DNA from: Ruminococcus bicirculans (ex Wegman et al. 2014)
Lineage (GTDB): Bacteria > Bacillota > Clostridia > Oscillospirales > Ruminococcaceae
Direction: 5' to 3'
NCBI RefSeq assembly: GCF_000723465.1
Contig: NZ_HF545616.1
Coordinates: 1,488,001-1,552,000, forward strand
Length of the DNA: 64,000 nucleotides
Shown: piece by piece, positions 36,218 to 45,474 of the stretch
Layout of the letters: each line of letters opens with the position of its first letter
Position numbering within the stretch: the first letter of the stretch is position 1
Translations under genes and position numbers: made by a program
The notes under the pieces: model-generated
Told to the model about the DNA's origin: nothing
What the model saw: the letters and a program-made list of their open reading frames with translations, nothing else
Databases searched by the model: none

Positions 36218-36915
36218 TGGACGAGCAAAAGGCTCTTAAAGAGTTTCAGGAAAGAATAGGTTATCAATTCAAAGACGAAAAGCTCCTTTACGAAGCTCTT
36301 TCCCATTCATCATTTGCAAATGAAAACAAGAAGGCAAGAAACAGCAATGAAAGGCTTGAATTTCTTGGAGATTCAGTGCTTTCTATAGTTGTGTCAGATC
36401 ACATTTTCGAGCATTACAAGCATATGCCTGAGGGCGAGCTGACAAAAATGAGAGCTTCACTTGTGTGCGAAAAAGCACTGTTTGAGTTCTCAAAGAAAAT
36501 AGAACTTGGAAAGTATATTTTCCTTGGAAAAGGCGAAGAGATAACAGGCGGCAGAGAAAGACCGTCAATTATTTCAGACGCTTTTGAAGCAGTTATCGCT
36601 GCAATTTATCTTGACGGTGGTATCGAGCCTGTTTCAAAATATATACTTTCATTCATACCTGAAAATATCACGCCTGATGGAGTTGTTTTCCATGATTACA
36701 AGACTATTCTTCAGGAGATAATCCAGAAAAATCCTGAGGAGAGAATAGAATATCACCTTAAAGGCGAGTCAGGTCCTGACCATAATAAGAAATTTACTGT
36801 TCAGGTACTTTTGAATACGAATGTTATCGGCGAGGGTACAGGCAGATCGAAAAAGACCGCTGAACAGTTGGCGGCTAAAGAAGCATTGGAACTAATGGGC
36901 TATGGGGCACAGTAA
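36217..36915 (+). CDS. rnc: Ribonuclease III
   Basis: This 232-residue double-strand-specific RNase has the catalytic signature NERLEFLGDSVLSI and the later IISDAFEAVIAAIYLDGG with the metal-binding Asp and Glu. A C-terminal dsRNA-binding domain (about residues 160-230, from DYKTILQEIIQ to KTAEQLAAKEALELM) follows. It processes rRNA and degrades structured RNA. It shares one base with plsX and overlaps the next gene by 14 bases. Confidence 0.96.
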   Translation: MDEQKALKEFQERIGYQFKDEKLLYEALSHSSFANENKKARNSNERLEFLGDSVLSIVVSDHIFEHYKHMPEGELTKMRASLVCEKALFEFSKKIELGKYIFLGKGEEITGGRERPSIISDAFEAVIAAIYLDGGIEPVSKYILSFIPENITPDGVVFHDYKTILQEIIQKNPEERIEYHLKGESGPDHNKKFTVQVLLNTNVIGEGTGRSKKTAEQLAAKEALELMGYGAQ

Positions 36916-37927
36916 TATATCTGTCTTCGTGCCGCATATAGGCTGTCCGCATATGTGTGCGTTCTGCAATCAGCGCACCATAACTGGTACAGAGAAGATA
37001 CCGCACGCTGATGATGTTAAGCGTATCTGCACACAGGCAATGAACGAAGTCAAGGACGTTTCACAGACGGAGATAGCCTTTTTCGGAGGTAGCTTTACAG
37101 CAGTGCCGAGAGAATATATGCTCGAACTTCTTGGTGCAGCACAGGAGTTTATAGGCAACGACAAATTCAAGGGTATCAGGATATCCACCAGACCTGACTA
37201 TATCAGCACTGAGATACTTGACATTCTCAGAGATAATCATGTTACGGCTATCGAGCTTGGCGCACAGTCTATGTCAGATGTTGTTCTTAAAGCCAACGAG
37301 CGTGGACATACTGTTCAGGACGTCGAAAACGCTGCAAAGCTTATAAAAAGCTATGGTTGCTTTGACCTTGGTCTGCAAATGATGATAGGACTTTATAAAA
37401 GCAACCGTGAAACTGAGCTGGAAACTTGGTCGAAGATAGCGGCGCTGTCTCCTAAAACAGTACGTATTTATCCCGTTGTTATCCTTAATGGTACAAGGCT
37501 CGGCGAGCTTTACAAAAGTGGCGAATATAAGCCTATGGATTTTGACGAGGTAGTGAAAATCTGTTCTTATTTTCTCACAGAAGCCGATAAACTTGGTATA
37601 GATGTTATAAAGCTTGGTTTGCACGCAAGCGAGGTCGTGGAGGAGCAAATGTTGGGCGGATTTTATCACCCTGCATTCCGTGAACTTTGCGAAGGCAGAA
37701 ATTACCGCAGGCTTATAGCAGAGGAGCTTGGAAAGCATGGCAATATAAGCGATATAGCTTCCGTTGTGATATCTGTACCGAAAAGGCAGATAAGCAAGGC
37801 AATAGGTCAGAAAAAAGCTAATATAGAATATTTCAAAGATCTTGGTGTCAATATAAAAATTGTAGGTCACGAGGGCAGCGATAAAATAAAGATAAACGAA
37901 ATCATAATGAGGGGTGGTGAAAAATAA
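36902..37927 (+). CDS. Elp3-like radical SAM protein
   Basis: This 341-residue protein carries a radical-SAM cluster motif, CPHMCAFC, near residue 15, preceded by FVPHIGCP, then FFGGSFTAVP and a SAM-binding region with STRPDYIS and ELGAQSMSD. It resembles the radical-SAM half of Elp3 but has no acetyltransferase domain. A protein of this type lies between rnc and smc in many Clostridia, and its substrate is not known to me. The last base of its stop is the first base of the smc ATG. Confidence 0.85.
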   Translation: MGHSNISVFVPHIGCPHMCAFCNQRTITGTEKIPHADDVKRICTQAMNEVKDVSQTEIAFFGGSFTAVPREYMLELLGAAQEFIGNDKFKGIRISTRPDYISTEILDILRDNHVTAIELGAQSMSDVVLKANERGHTVQDVENAAKLIKSYGCFDLGLQMMIGLYKSNRETELETWSKIAALSPKTVRIYPVVILNGTRLGELYKSGEYKPMDFDEVVKICSYFLTEADKLGIDVIKLGLHASEVVEEQMLGGFYHPAFRELCEGRNYRRLIAEELGKHGNISDIASVVISVPKRQISKAIGQKKANIEYFKDLGVNIKIVGHEGSDKIKINEIIMRGGEK

Positions 37928-40900
37928 TGTATCTTAAATCACTTGAATTGCAGGGCTTTAAGTCTTTTCCAGATAAAATAGAGCTGAAATTCAATAAGGG
38001 TATCACCGCAGTTGTCGGTCCTAACGGCTCAGGCAAGAGTAATATCGGTGACGCTATGCGCTGGGTAATGGGCGAGCAATCTTCCAAAGCCCTGAGAGGT
38101 GAAAAAATGGCAGGCGTTATTTTTCACGGCACTCAAACTAGACCAAAAGCGCCTTTTGCTCAGGTAACTATCACCATAGACAACGAGGACGGTGCACTTG
38201 AATATGACAGCGACACCGTGTCAGTATCACGAAAGCTTTACCGCAATGGCGACAGCTTTTACATGATAAACGGCAAAGAAGTAAATTTAAAGGATATCGT
38301 GGAACTGTTTATGGACACCGGTCTTGGCAGGGACGGTTATTCGATAATCGGTCAGGGCAGGATAGCAGATATCGTAAACGGAAAATCCAATGACCGCCGT
38401 GAGATATTTGAAGAAGCGGCAGGCATTTCAAAATTCCGTTCAAAGAAAAAAGAAGCCGAAAAAAAGCTTGTGGCGGCTGAGGATAATCTCTCTCGTATCA
38501 ATGACATCATGGGAGAGATAGAAGGACGAATAGGTCCGCTTAAAGCGCAGGCTGAAAAGGCGGAGAAGTTCAGAGTCCTTGATGAAGAAAAAAGAAAGCT
38601 GGAAGTCTCCGTATGGGTGCATAAGCTCAACGAGTATATGAGCCAAATAGCAGGTTATGAGGAGAAACTTTCTGCTGTAAAAAAAGAGTACGAGGTCATC
38701 ACGCAGGAGCTTGAAAGCATTGAAGATGATATAAATGACAGCTTTGCAAAGAGCGCTGAAAAATCTGAGCTTGCTGACAGCTACAAAAATCAGATACATC
38801 AGGTGGAGCTTGAAAACTCTCAGGCACTGTCAAAGATCGCAGTATATGAGAATGATATTTCTCACCTTGAAGATAATATTTTGAAGCTTAAAGAGCAGAT
38901 AAGTGAGTCCAACTCATCAAAATACTATCTTGAGGCTGAGCTGAAAACACGCAGACAGGAGCTTGAAGAACTCGACGAGAAAAAAGCAAAGCAGCAGGAA
39001 GCTGTAGAGTGTAAGGAAAAAGAGCTTTCTGAGCTTATTGATAAAACTGCATTATCTGACAAGTCGGTAAGTGAAGCTGGAAGCTTTATAAATGAGCTTT
39101 ACATGAAAAAGTCGGAAGTTTCATTCAGACTTGAAAATGCTAAAAACAACCTTTCGGATATTGATGAGCAGATCGAAAATTCTCTTGAAAGAAAAAAACA
39201 GCTTGAAGAACATTCAAAACTTTCTTCAAAGGAATTAAAGGAACTGCGTGAATCAAAAGGCAAAGCTGACGAAAACAAGCAGGAGCTTACAAACCGCATG
39301 AGCGGACTTGCAAAGCTTCTTGAAACTAGAAACACAAAGCTTTCAGAATGTCGCAAAAATCTCACAGATACGGAAATACAGCTCCGTGACGTTGAGAACA
39401 GGATAAAGACTATAGCCGACCTTGAAAACTCCATGGAGGGCTTTCAGTTCAGCGTAAAGCACATAATGAAAGCCTCACAGCAGGGTAGGATAAGCGGCAT
39501 TTGCGGTACTGTTTCTCAGCTTATATCTGTTGAAACAAAATACTCTGTAGCCATTGAAACTGCGTTGGGTGGGGCACTTCAGAACATTGTCGTAAACAAT
39601 GAGGACTCTGCTAAGAGAGGTATCAGGCTTCTGAAAGAGAACAGAGCAGGCCGTGCAACATTTCTGCCTGTTACATCAGTTCGAGGAAACAGGCTAAATA
39701 TGCCGCAACTTGAAAATGAGGACGGCTTTGTGGCTCTAGGCTGTGAGCTTGTTAAGTATGACAGCCAGTTTGAGGGCGTAATCAACAGCCTTTTAGGCAG
39801 GATATGTATAGCAGAGGATATCGACAGTGCAACCCTTATCGCAAAGAAATACGGCTATAAATTCCGCATCGTTACCCTGGACGGACAGGTGATAAACGCG
39901 GGCGGCTCATTCACAGGAGGAAGCGTTTCCAAACAGACAGGTCTGCTTACAAGAAAAAATGAAGCGGAAGCACTTGCTAAAAAGAAAACTGCACTTGAAA
40001 ACTCCTTTACAGAGCTTAAACAGCAGGTTGAGAAGCTAAATCAAGAGGTTTCAAAATACACCGCTGATACCGAGGGATTAAGGGAAAAGCTTTCACAGGT
40101 AAACAGCGATATACTCCGTTTTGAAATGGAAATAAAGCGTGTTTCAGAGTATTATTCTGATTATGAAAACAAGCTTGATGAGATAGAAACATTTATCGAA
40201 ACGCTGAAAAATAAATACAAGATAGTAAGTGGAGATATCGACAAGGCTCAGACAGAACTTTCAGAAATCGAAGCTGAGATATCTGATAATGAAGCCAAGC
40301 TTGCCGACTCTCAAAACGAGCAGGCAGAACTTAAAAATAAGCGTGAACAGCTCAGCGAAGAGCTTTCGCAAATGAAGATAATGGCGGCAGAATTATCCAA
40401 AGACCTTGATGCCTGCAAGCTTTCAATATCACAGCTTGAAGAAACTATCGGCGACAGTGATACTGACAGCGGCAAGTTGAACGATAATATCTCCGAGTGT
40501 GAAAAGAAAATAGCCGAGAAGAAAGAGCTTATTTTTCAGACCAAGCAGGAACTCAGCGGCGCTGACGAAAAGATAGCCGCTGCACAGAAAATGGCGGAGC
40601 AGGCTCAACGTGAGCATATTGAGCTTGACAATGCAGCAAACAAACTTCGCACCAAGCAGAAGCACAAAATGGACGAGAAGGAAACACTTTCAGGTCAGAT
40701 TACAAGAGCGGAGGAACAGAAAAAATCTGTTACTGCAGGCTTTGATAAGCTTGTGGCACAGCTTTGGGACGATTATGAGCTTACAAGAAGCGACGCTGCA
40801 GAGATAGCCGAGGATATTGTGGATATAACGGTAGCTAATAGGCGACTCAACGAACTTCGTGGAAAGATAAGAAATCTTGGAAGCGTAAACCTTGGAGCTA

Positions 40901-41493
40901 TAGAGGAATATGCAGAAGTGTCACAGCGACACGAATTTATCACAGGTCAGCTTAATGACGTAAATACGTCAAAAACAGAACTTGAAAAACTTATCGAGGA
41001 TCTGACAGAAAATATGAAGAATATGTTCACCGACAGCTTTGAACGTATAAATGCGAACTTCAAGAAAATATTCACCGAGCTTTTTGGTGGTGGTCAGTGC
41101 GAGCTTATTCTCACAGACCCAAACAATGTACTTGAATGTGGTATTGAGATAAACGTTCAGCCGCCAGGCAAGGTCATAACAAACCTTATGTCCCTTTCAG
41201 GCGGAGAGCAGGCTCTGGTGGCTATTGCAATATATTTTGCGATACTGAAAATTTCGCCATCACCTTTCTGTCTTCTCGATGAGATAGAAGCGGCACTTGA
41301 TGATGTGAACGTAAGTAAATATGCACAATATCTGCACCACCTTACAGATAAAACACAGTTTATCACCATTACTCACAGACGTGGAACAATGGAAGAGGCT
41401 GACGTTCTGTATGGCGTAACGATGCAAGAAAAGGGTGTTTCCAAGCTTCTTAAAATGGACGTTTCGGAAACACGTCAAATGAAACTTGAATAG
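37927..41493 (+). CDS. smc: Chromosome segregation protein SMC
   Basis: This 1188-residue condensin ATPase organises the chromosome with ScpA and ScpB. Walker A is GPNGSGKSNIGDAMRWV (Lys37). The Q-loop region and two long coiled coils flank a hinge near residues 510-650 (SGICGTVSQLI to VINAGGSFTGGS). The C-terminal head has LSGGEQALVAIAI (near 1090-1102) and FCLLDEIEAALDDVNV. It overlaps the ftsY upstream region and shares its start with the previous stop. Confidence 0.97.
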   Translation: MYLKSLELQGFKSFPDKIELKFNKGITAVVGPNGSGKSNIGDAMRWVMGEQSSKALRGEKMAGVIFHGTQTRPKAPFAQVTITIDNEDGALEYDSDTVSVSRKLYRNGDSFYMINGKEVNLKDIVELFMDTGLGRDGYSIIGQGRIADIVNGKSNDRREIFEEAAGISKFRSKKKEAEKKLVAAEDNLSRINDIMGEIEGRIGPLKAQAEKAEKFRVLDEEKRKLEVSVWVHKLNEYMSQIAGYEEKLSAVKKEYEVITQELESIEDDINDSFAKSAEKSELADSYKNQIHQVELENSQALSKIAVYENDISHLEDNILKLKEQISESNSSKYYLEAELKTRRQELEELDEKKAKQQEAVECKEKELSELIDKTALSDKSVSEAGSFINELYMKKSEVSFRLENAKNNLSDIDEQIENSLERKKQLEEHSKLSSKELKELRESKGKADENKQELTNRMSGLAKLLETRNTKLSECRKNLTDTEIQLRDVENRIKTIADLENSMEGFQFSVKHIMKASQQGRISGICGTVSQLISVETKYSVAIETALGGALQNIVVNNEDSAKRGIRLLKENRAGRATFLPVTSVRGNRLNMPQLENEDGFVALGCELVKYDSQFEGVINSLLGRICIAEDIDSATLIAKKYGYKFRIVTLDGQVINAGGSFTGGSVSKQTGLLTRKNEAEALAKKKTALENSFTELKQQVEKLNQEVSKYTADTEGLREKLSQVNSDILRFEMEIKRVSEYYSDYENKLDEIETFIETLKNKYKIVSGDIDKAQTELSEIEAEISDNEAKLADSQNEQAELKNKREQLSEELSQMKIMAAELSKDLDACKLSISQLEETIGDSDTDSGKLNDNISECEKKIAEKKELIFQTKQELSGADEKIAAAQKMAEQAQREHIELDNAANKLRTKQKHKMDEKETLSGQITRAEEQKKSVTAGFDKLVAQLWDDYELTRSDAAEIAEDIVDITVANRRLNELRGKIRNLGSVNLGAIEEYAEVSQRHEFITGQLNDVNTSKTELEKLIEDLTENMKNMFTDSFERINANFKKIFTELFGGGQCELILTDPNNVLECGIEINVQPPGKVITNLMSLSGGEQALVAIAIYFAILKISPSPFCLLDEIEAALDDVNVSKYAQYLHHLTDKTQFITITHRRGTMEEADVLYGVTMQEKGVSKLLKMDVSETRQMKLE

Positions 41494-41503
41494 GAGTGAA
41501 GAA

Positions 41504-42409
41504 ATGGGATTTTTTGAAAAGCTGAAAAATGGTCTTAAAAAGACTAAAGACTCAATGATGGGCAGAATAGAAAGTCTGCTCCATTCATTCAGCAAAATAG
41601 ATGAAGATCTTTTTGAGGAGCTTGAAGAAACGCTTATCCTCTGCGATATCGGTGTTACAACTTCTGAAAAGATATGCGATAAGCTCAGACAGAAAGTCAA
41701 GCAGGAGGGCGTTAAAGAGCCTGAAAAAATCAAGGATATGCTTAAAGAGATAATCACAGAAATGCTCGGTGAGGATCAGAAGCTCGATATGTCAACAACA
41801 CCGTCAGTTATACTGGTTATCGGAGTAAACGGTGTTGGCAAAACAACAACTATCGGCAAGCTTGCTTATCAGCTTCATAAACAAGGCAAAAAGGTTATCG
41901 TTGCGGCGGCTGATACTTTCAGAGCGGCTGCTATTGACCAGCTCGAAGTGTGGACAGAACGTGCAGGGGTAGACATAATCAAGCACAACGAAGGTTCAGA
42001 CCCTGCTTCCGTGGTATTTGACGCACTGGCGGCGGCTAAGGCAAGACAGGCTGACGTTGTTATATGCGATACGGCAGGTCGTCTTCACAATAAGAAAAAC
42101 CTTATGGACGAGCTGAAAAAGATATCCCGTATAGTTCACCAGCAGGCAGAGGGCTGCGCTCTCGAAGTCCTGCTTGCGCTTGACGCTACAACGGGACAGA
42201 ACGCAGTTAATCAGGCAAGACAGTTCAACGAAGTAGCTGATATAACGGGTATTATTCTTACCAAGCTTGACGGCACAGCCAAGGGTGGAATAATTATCAG
42301 CATAACCGACGATCTGCAAGTGCCTGTAAAGCTTGTTACAGTAGGCGAAAAAATAGACGACATACAGCCGTTTTCAGCAAGAGATTTTGTTGAAGCGCTG
42401 TTTGAATAA
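41504..42409 (+). CDS. ftsY: Signal recognition particle receptor FtsY
   Basis: This 301-residue GTPase docks the SRP-ribosome complex at the membrane. A short helical N domain precedes the G domain with [15 protein letters not shown] (Lys113), [16 protein letters not shown] and [11 protein letters not shown]. The long acidic A domain of E. coli FtsY is absent, as is usual in Firmicutes. ATG 41504 is chosen over a TTG at 41486 because TAGGAG lies 8 bases upstream of it. It follows smc in the conserved order. Confidence 0.96.
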   Translation: MGFFEKLKNGLKKTKDSMMGRIESLLHSFSKIDEDLFEELEETLILCDIGVTTSEKICDKLRQKVKQEGVKEPEKIKDMLKEIITEMLGEDQKLDMSTTPSVILVIGVNGVGKTTTIGKLAYQLHKQGKKVIVAAADTFRAAAIDQLEVWTERAGVDIIKHNEGSDPASVVFDALAAAKARQADVVICDTAGRLHNKKNLMDELKKISRIVHQQAEGCALEVLLALDATTGQNAVNQARQFNEVADITGIILTKLDGTAKGGIIISITDDLQVPVKLVTVGEKIDDIQPFSARDFVEALFE

Positions 42410-42459
42410 TAGAATATTGGATTAGACACTTAAAAGTATAAAATCAGGGGGAATTTTTT

Positions 42460-42960
42460 ATGGATAAGGTTTTGTTTGTAGTTGATATGCAGGAAATGTA
42501 TGTAGGAAGGGGCAGAGATAAGACCACATACTCATATGATGCCGACGCACTTATTGACGCTATAAACAAGCGTATCTCTGCTTATAAAGCTGAGGAGGTC
42601 TTTTATATCGTCAGCTACAAAAAGGGACTTTTGGGTGGAGGAATGCCCAAAGAGGGAACACCTGCGGCTAGCTTTCCAGCAAAGCTGAAAGTTGTATCCA
42701 AAAATATTTATTCCAAAAGCAAGCCAGATGCTTTTTCAAACGTTGCTCTTGAAGATTTTATGAGAGCAAGGAATGTGAAAGAGATTGAATTTGTAGGTGT
42801 TGATGGTGGCATCTCCGTTATCAACACTGCAATAGGTGCTATTGAATGTGGAATGAAAGTTGTTTTCAACGAAGAATGTATCGGTACAGTTTTCAAAGAT
42901 AAGGCAAACAAATGCCGTGAAAAATTAAAGAAAAATAAGGTAACTTATATACACAGCTAA
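42460..42960 (+). CDS. Isochorismatase-fold protein with Ser at the nucleophile position
   Basis: This 166-residue protein has the cysteine hydrolase/isochorismatase fold: the opening VLFVVDMQEMY carries the first catalytic aspartate (Asp9), a lysine in SKSKPDAF (probably Lys86) fills the second place, and the loop FVGVDGGISVINTA holds the third. Amidases of this fold have cysteine here; this protein has Ser119. Isochorismatases proper also lack the cysteine, so an amidase role is not assured. A GGGGGAA site is upstream. The gene lies between ftsY and rdgB with no pathway clue. Confidence 0.78.
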   Translation: MDKVLFVVDMQEMYVGRGRDKTTYSYDADALIDAINKRISAYKAEEVFYIVSYKKGLLGGGMPKEGTPAASFPAKLKVVSKNIYSKSKPDAFSNVALEDFMRARNVKEIEFVGVDGGISVINTAIGAIECGMKVVFNEECIGTVFKDKANKCREKLKKNKVTYIHS

Positions 42961-42970
42961 AGGAGAAAAA

Positions 42971-43549
42971 ATGAAACTTGTTATTGCAAGCAACAATAAA
43001 GGCAAGATAAGAGAATATAAACAGATTCTTGAGCCGCTTGGTTATGAGGTGTTCTCGCAATCAGAGGCAGGTCTGATACTTGATGTTGAGGAAACAGGCA
43101 CTACTTTTGCTGAAAACTCTGCACTAAAAGCAAGAGCTGCATTCAAGCTTTGCGGCTGTGCTGTACTTGCAGACGACAGCGGTCTTGAGATAGACGCCCT
43201 GGATGGTGAGCCTGGAGTATATTCAGCAAGATATGGCGGACTCGAAACTGATGATGAGCGTACCGCTCTTGTGCTAAAAAAAATGAAAGAAATACCTGAT
43301 GATAAAAGGGGAGCACACTTTACCTGTACAATACACTTTATCAAAGCAGACGGTGAAGAGATAGCCGTTGAGGGAAAAGTATTCGGTAAGATAGCTCACG
43401 AGCCTGTTGGCGAAAACGGCTTCGGCTATGACCCTATTTTCATGTATGGGAACAAGAGCTTTGCTCAGGTGGACTCAGAAACAAAGAATACCGTTTCCCA
43501 TAGAGCAAACGCACTGAAAGCTTTGCTTGAACAGCTCACAAAGCAGTAA
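42971..43549 (+). CDS. rdgB: XTP/dITP pyrophosphatase
   Basis: This 192-residue house-cleaning enzyme hydrolyses non-canonical purine triphosphates to the monophosphates. It has the family motifs IASNNKGKIREYK, AENSALKARA, LADDSGLEID and ENGFGYDPIF, and ends with SHRANALKAL. AAAGGAG is just upstream of the ATG. It is followed 18 bases later by yhbY. Confidence 0.95.
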   Translation: MKLVIASNNKGKIREYKQILEPLGYEVFSQSEAGLILDVEETGTTFAENSALKARAAFKLCGCAVLADDSGLEIDALDGEPGVYSARYGGLETDDERTALVLKKMKEIPDDKRGAHFTCTIHFIKADGEEIAVEGKVFGKIAHEPVGENGFGYDPIFMYGNKSFAQVDSETKNTVSHRANALKALLEQLTKQ

Positions 43550-43567
43550 ACTGAAAGGATTTAGATT

Positions 43568-43864
43568 ATGATTACAACTAAACAAAGAGCAGAACTCAAA
43601 GGTATGGCTTCGCTTATACAGCCTGCTTTTCAGATAGGCAAGGGCGGAGTTAATGACGCTCAGGTTGCACAGATAGACGATTATCTAAGAGTTCACGAGC
43701 TTGTAAAAATAAAGGTGCTTGACAACTCAATGTACACCGCAAGGGAAGCCGCAGAGGAGATCGCTGAAAAGATATCTGCTGAAGTCGTTCAGGTAATAGG
43801 CTCAAAGGCGGTACTTTATAAACGCAATGAGAAGCAGCCTGTTATAAAATTAAAGTCAAAGTAA
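43568..43864 (+). CDS. yhbY: YhbY-family RNA-binding protein
   Basis: This 98-residue CRM-domain protein has KQRAELKGMASLIQPAFQIG, the GxxG-like loop KGGVN, and QVIGSKAVLYKRN. YhbY proteins bind pre-50S ribosomal particles and are thought to help assembly. In Firmicutes the gene lies directly before nadD; here stop and start share one base. Confidence 0.93.
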   Translation: MITTKQRAELKGMASLIQPAFQIGKGGVNDAQVAQIDDYLRVHELVKIKVLDNSMYTAREAAEEIAEKISAEVVQVIGSKAVLYKRNEKQPVIKLKSK

Positions 43865-44481
43865 TGAAAATAGGTGTTTTCGGCGGCACGTTCAATCCTG
43901 TTCACTTAGGGCATTTAAATTGCCTTAAAAGCGTAGCGGAGCAGGCGAGTCTTGACAAGATGATCGTCATGCCTGACAGAATACCTCCACATAAGCAAGC
44001 GGAGGACTTAGCTTCCTCTGAGGATAGGTTGAATATGTGCAGACTTGCTTTTGCAGATATCCCATGTGTGGAAATATCCGATTGGGAACTTAAGCAAGAG
44101 GGCAAAAGCTATTCAGTGATAACACTCAGACATCTAAAAGAAATATATCCACATGATAAGCTGTTTTTTATAATGGGCAGCGATATGTTGCTTTCATTTG
44201 AAGAATGGTATCAGTATAAGGAGATATTATCACTTTCGGCACTTATCTGCGTTGCACGCTCGCATGAGGACATTGACCACATAGAGGTGAAAGCCAAACA
44301 GCTCAAAGCCGAGGGTGGAGAGATAATCATAGTAAAAACCGACCCATTTGAGGTGTCTTCAACTGAGATACGTCAAATGCTCAAAAAAAATGTTGATTGC
44401 TCTTGCTATTTGAGTGAAAATGTTGTACAATATATAGTGGACAAAAATTTGTATAACCGAGGTTTTCTAAGTGGCAGATAA
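43864..44481 (+). CDS. nadD: Nicotinate-nucleotide adenylyltransferase
   Basis: This 205-residue enzyme adenylates nicotinic acid mononucleotide in NAD synthesis. It has the nucleotidyltransferase motif GGTFNPVHLGHL, the MGSDMLLSFEEW element and the VSSTEIRQ motif near the C-terminus. It shares its first base with the yhbY stop and overlaps yqeK by 11 bases, so translation of the trio is coupled. Confidence 0.95.
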   Translation: MKIGVFGGTFNPVHLGHLNCLKSVAEQASLDKMIVMPDRIPPHKQAEDLASSEDRLNMCRLAFADIPCVEISDWELKQEGKSYSVITLRHLKEIYPHDKLFFIMGSDMLLSFEEWYQYKEILSLSALICVARSHEDIDHIEVKAKQLKAEGGEIIIVKTDPFEVSSTEIRQMLKKNVDCSCYLSENVVQYIVDKNLYNRGFLSGR

Positions 44482-45049
44482 AAAAACAATAGGCATTTAT
44501 AAAGCATACCTAAAAGAACATTTATCAAAAAAGAGATACACACACTCTATGAACGTGGCAAATTCCGCTGTGGAGCTTGCAAAAAGATATGGTGCTGACG
44601 CAGACAAGGCTTATATTGCAGGACTTTTGCATGATGTTGCAAAAGAGATACCAGCATTGGAGCTTGCGGCTATAGTTTCTAAATCTTCACTTGATGTGTG
44701 CGATATAGAGAAAAAGGCTGTTCCGCTGTTTCACGGTATTGCAGGGGCAGAGCTTGTGCAGACGCTTTTTGATATCCATGATCCTGAGATAATCTCAGCT
44801 ATACGCTATCATACAGTTGCCTGTGGCAATATGCCCAAGCTTAGCCAAATAGTATATCTTGCAGACCTTATTTCTGCGGACAGGGATTATAAAGACGTAA
44901 AGAAAATGAGAAAGTATGCCGAACAAAGCTTGGAGAAAGCAATGTTTGAGGCTTTGAAATTCTCAATAAAAGACTCAGTGGAAAAGGGTAACACTATCCC
45001 TGTTTCCACACTTGAAGCATATAATGATTTTGCCGATAATTCAAAATAA
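44471..45049 (+). CDS. yqeK: HD-domain hydrolase YqeK
   Basis: This 192-residue protein has an HD phosphohydrolase domain: RYTHSMNVANSAVELA, AGLLHDVAKE and IRYHTVACGNM provide the metal-binding histidines and aspartates. YqeK of Bacillus has been reported to cleave diadenosine tetraphosphate. It starts with GTG at 44471, with GAGG upstream, and sits in the nadD-yqeK-rsfS order. Confidence 0.92.
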   Translation: MADKKTIGIYKAYLKEHLSKKRYTHSMNVANSAVELAKRYGADADKAYIAGLLHDVAKEIPALELAAIVSKSSLDVCDIEKKAVPLFHGIAGAELVQTLFDIHDPEIISAIRYHTVACGNMPKLSQIVYLADLISADRDYKDVKKMRKYAEQSLEKAMFEALKFSIKDSVEKGNTIPVSTLEAYNDFADNSK

Positions 45050-45060
45050 AGGAGATTTTT

Positions 45061-45438
45061 ATGGATAATATTTCACAGAATGAAAAGCTGTCAACTATTG
45101 TTAAAGCTCTTGATTCAAAAAGAGCAGAGGACATCAGGATAATAGAGATCGGTGACCTGACTATAGTTGCGGATTATTTTGTTATAGCAAATGGTACTTC
45201 AAGCACTCAGACAAAGGCACTTGCAGAAGAAGTTGAGTTCAAAATGAGCCAGCTTGGCATTGAACCTAACAGAACAGAGGGCTATCAGGGTGCAACTTGG
45301 GTCGTACTTGATTACGGTGATATCATAGTTCATGTTTTCTATAAGGAAACAAGAGATCATTACAATCTTGAAAGACTATGGTCTGACGGCAAGGATATCG
45401 ACGTAAAGCAGTTCTTACCAGACGAGCCACAGGATTAA
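45061..45438 (+). CDS. rsfS: Ribosomal silencing factor RsfS
   Basis: This 125-residue protein binds L14 and blocks subunit joining when nutrients are short. It shows the family sequence DYFVIANGTSSTQTKALAEE, then EGYQGATWVVLDYGDIIVHVF and RDHYNLERLW. AAAGGAG precedes the ATG. It ends 36 bases before leuS. Confidence 0.95.
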   Translation: MDNISQNEKLSTIVKALDSKRAEDIRIIEIGDLTIVADYFVIANGTSSTQTKALAEEVEFKMSQLGIEPNRTEGYQGATWVVLDYGDIIVHVFYKETRDHYNLERLWSDGKDIDVKQFLPDEPQD

Positions 45439-45474
45439 TTTTGACAATTATAATTTAACAAAGGATTGATAAAG

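Noticed and set aside
42410-42459. A promoter before the isochorismatase-fold gene.
   Set aside because: TTGGAT and TATAAA-like sequences occur, but their spacing is about 14 bases, too short to support a promoter.
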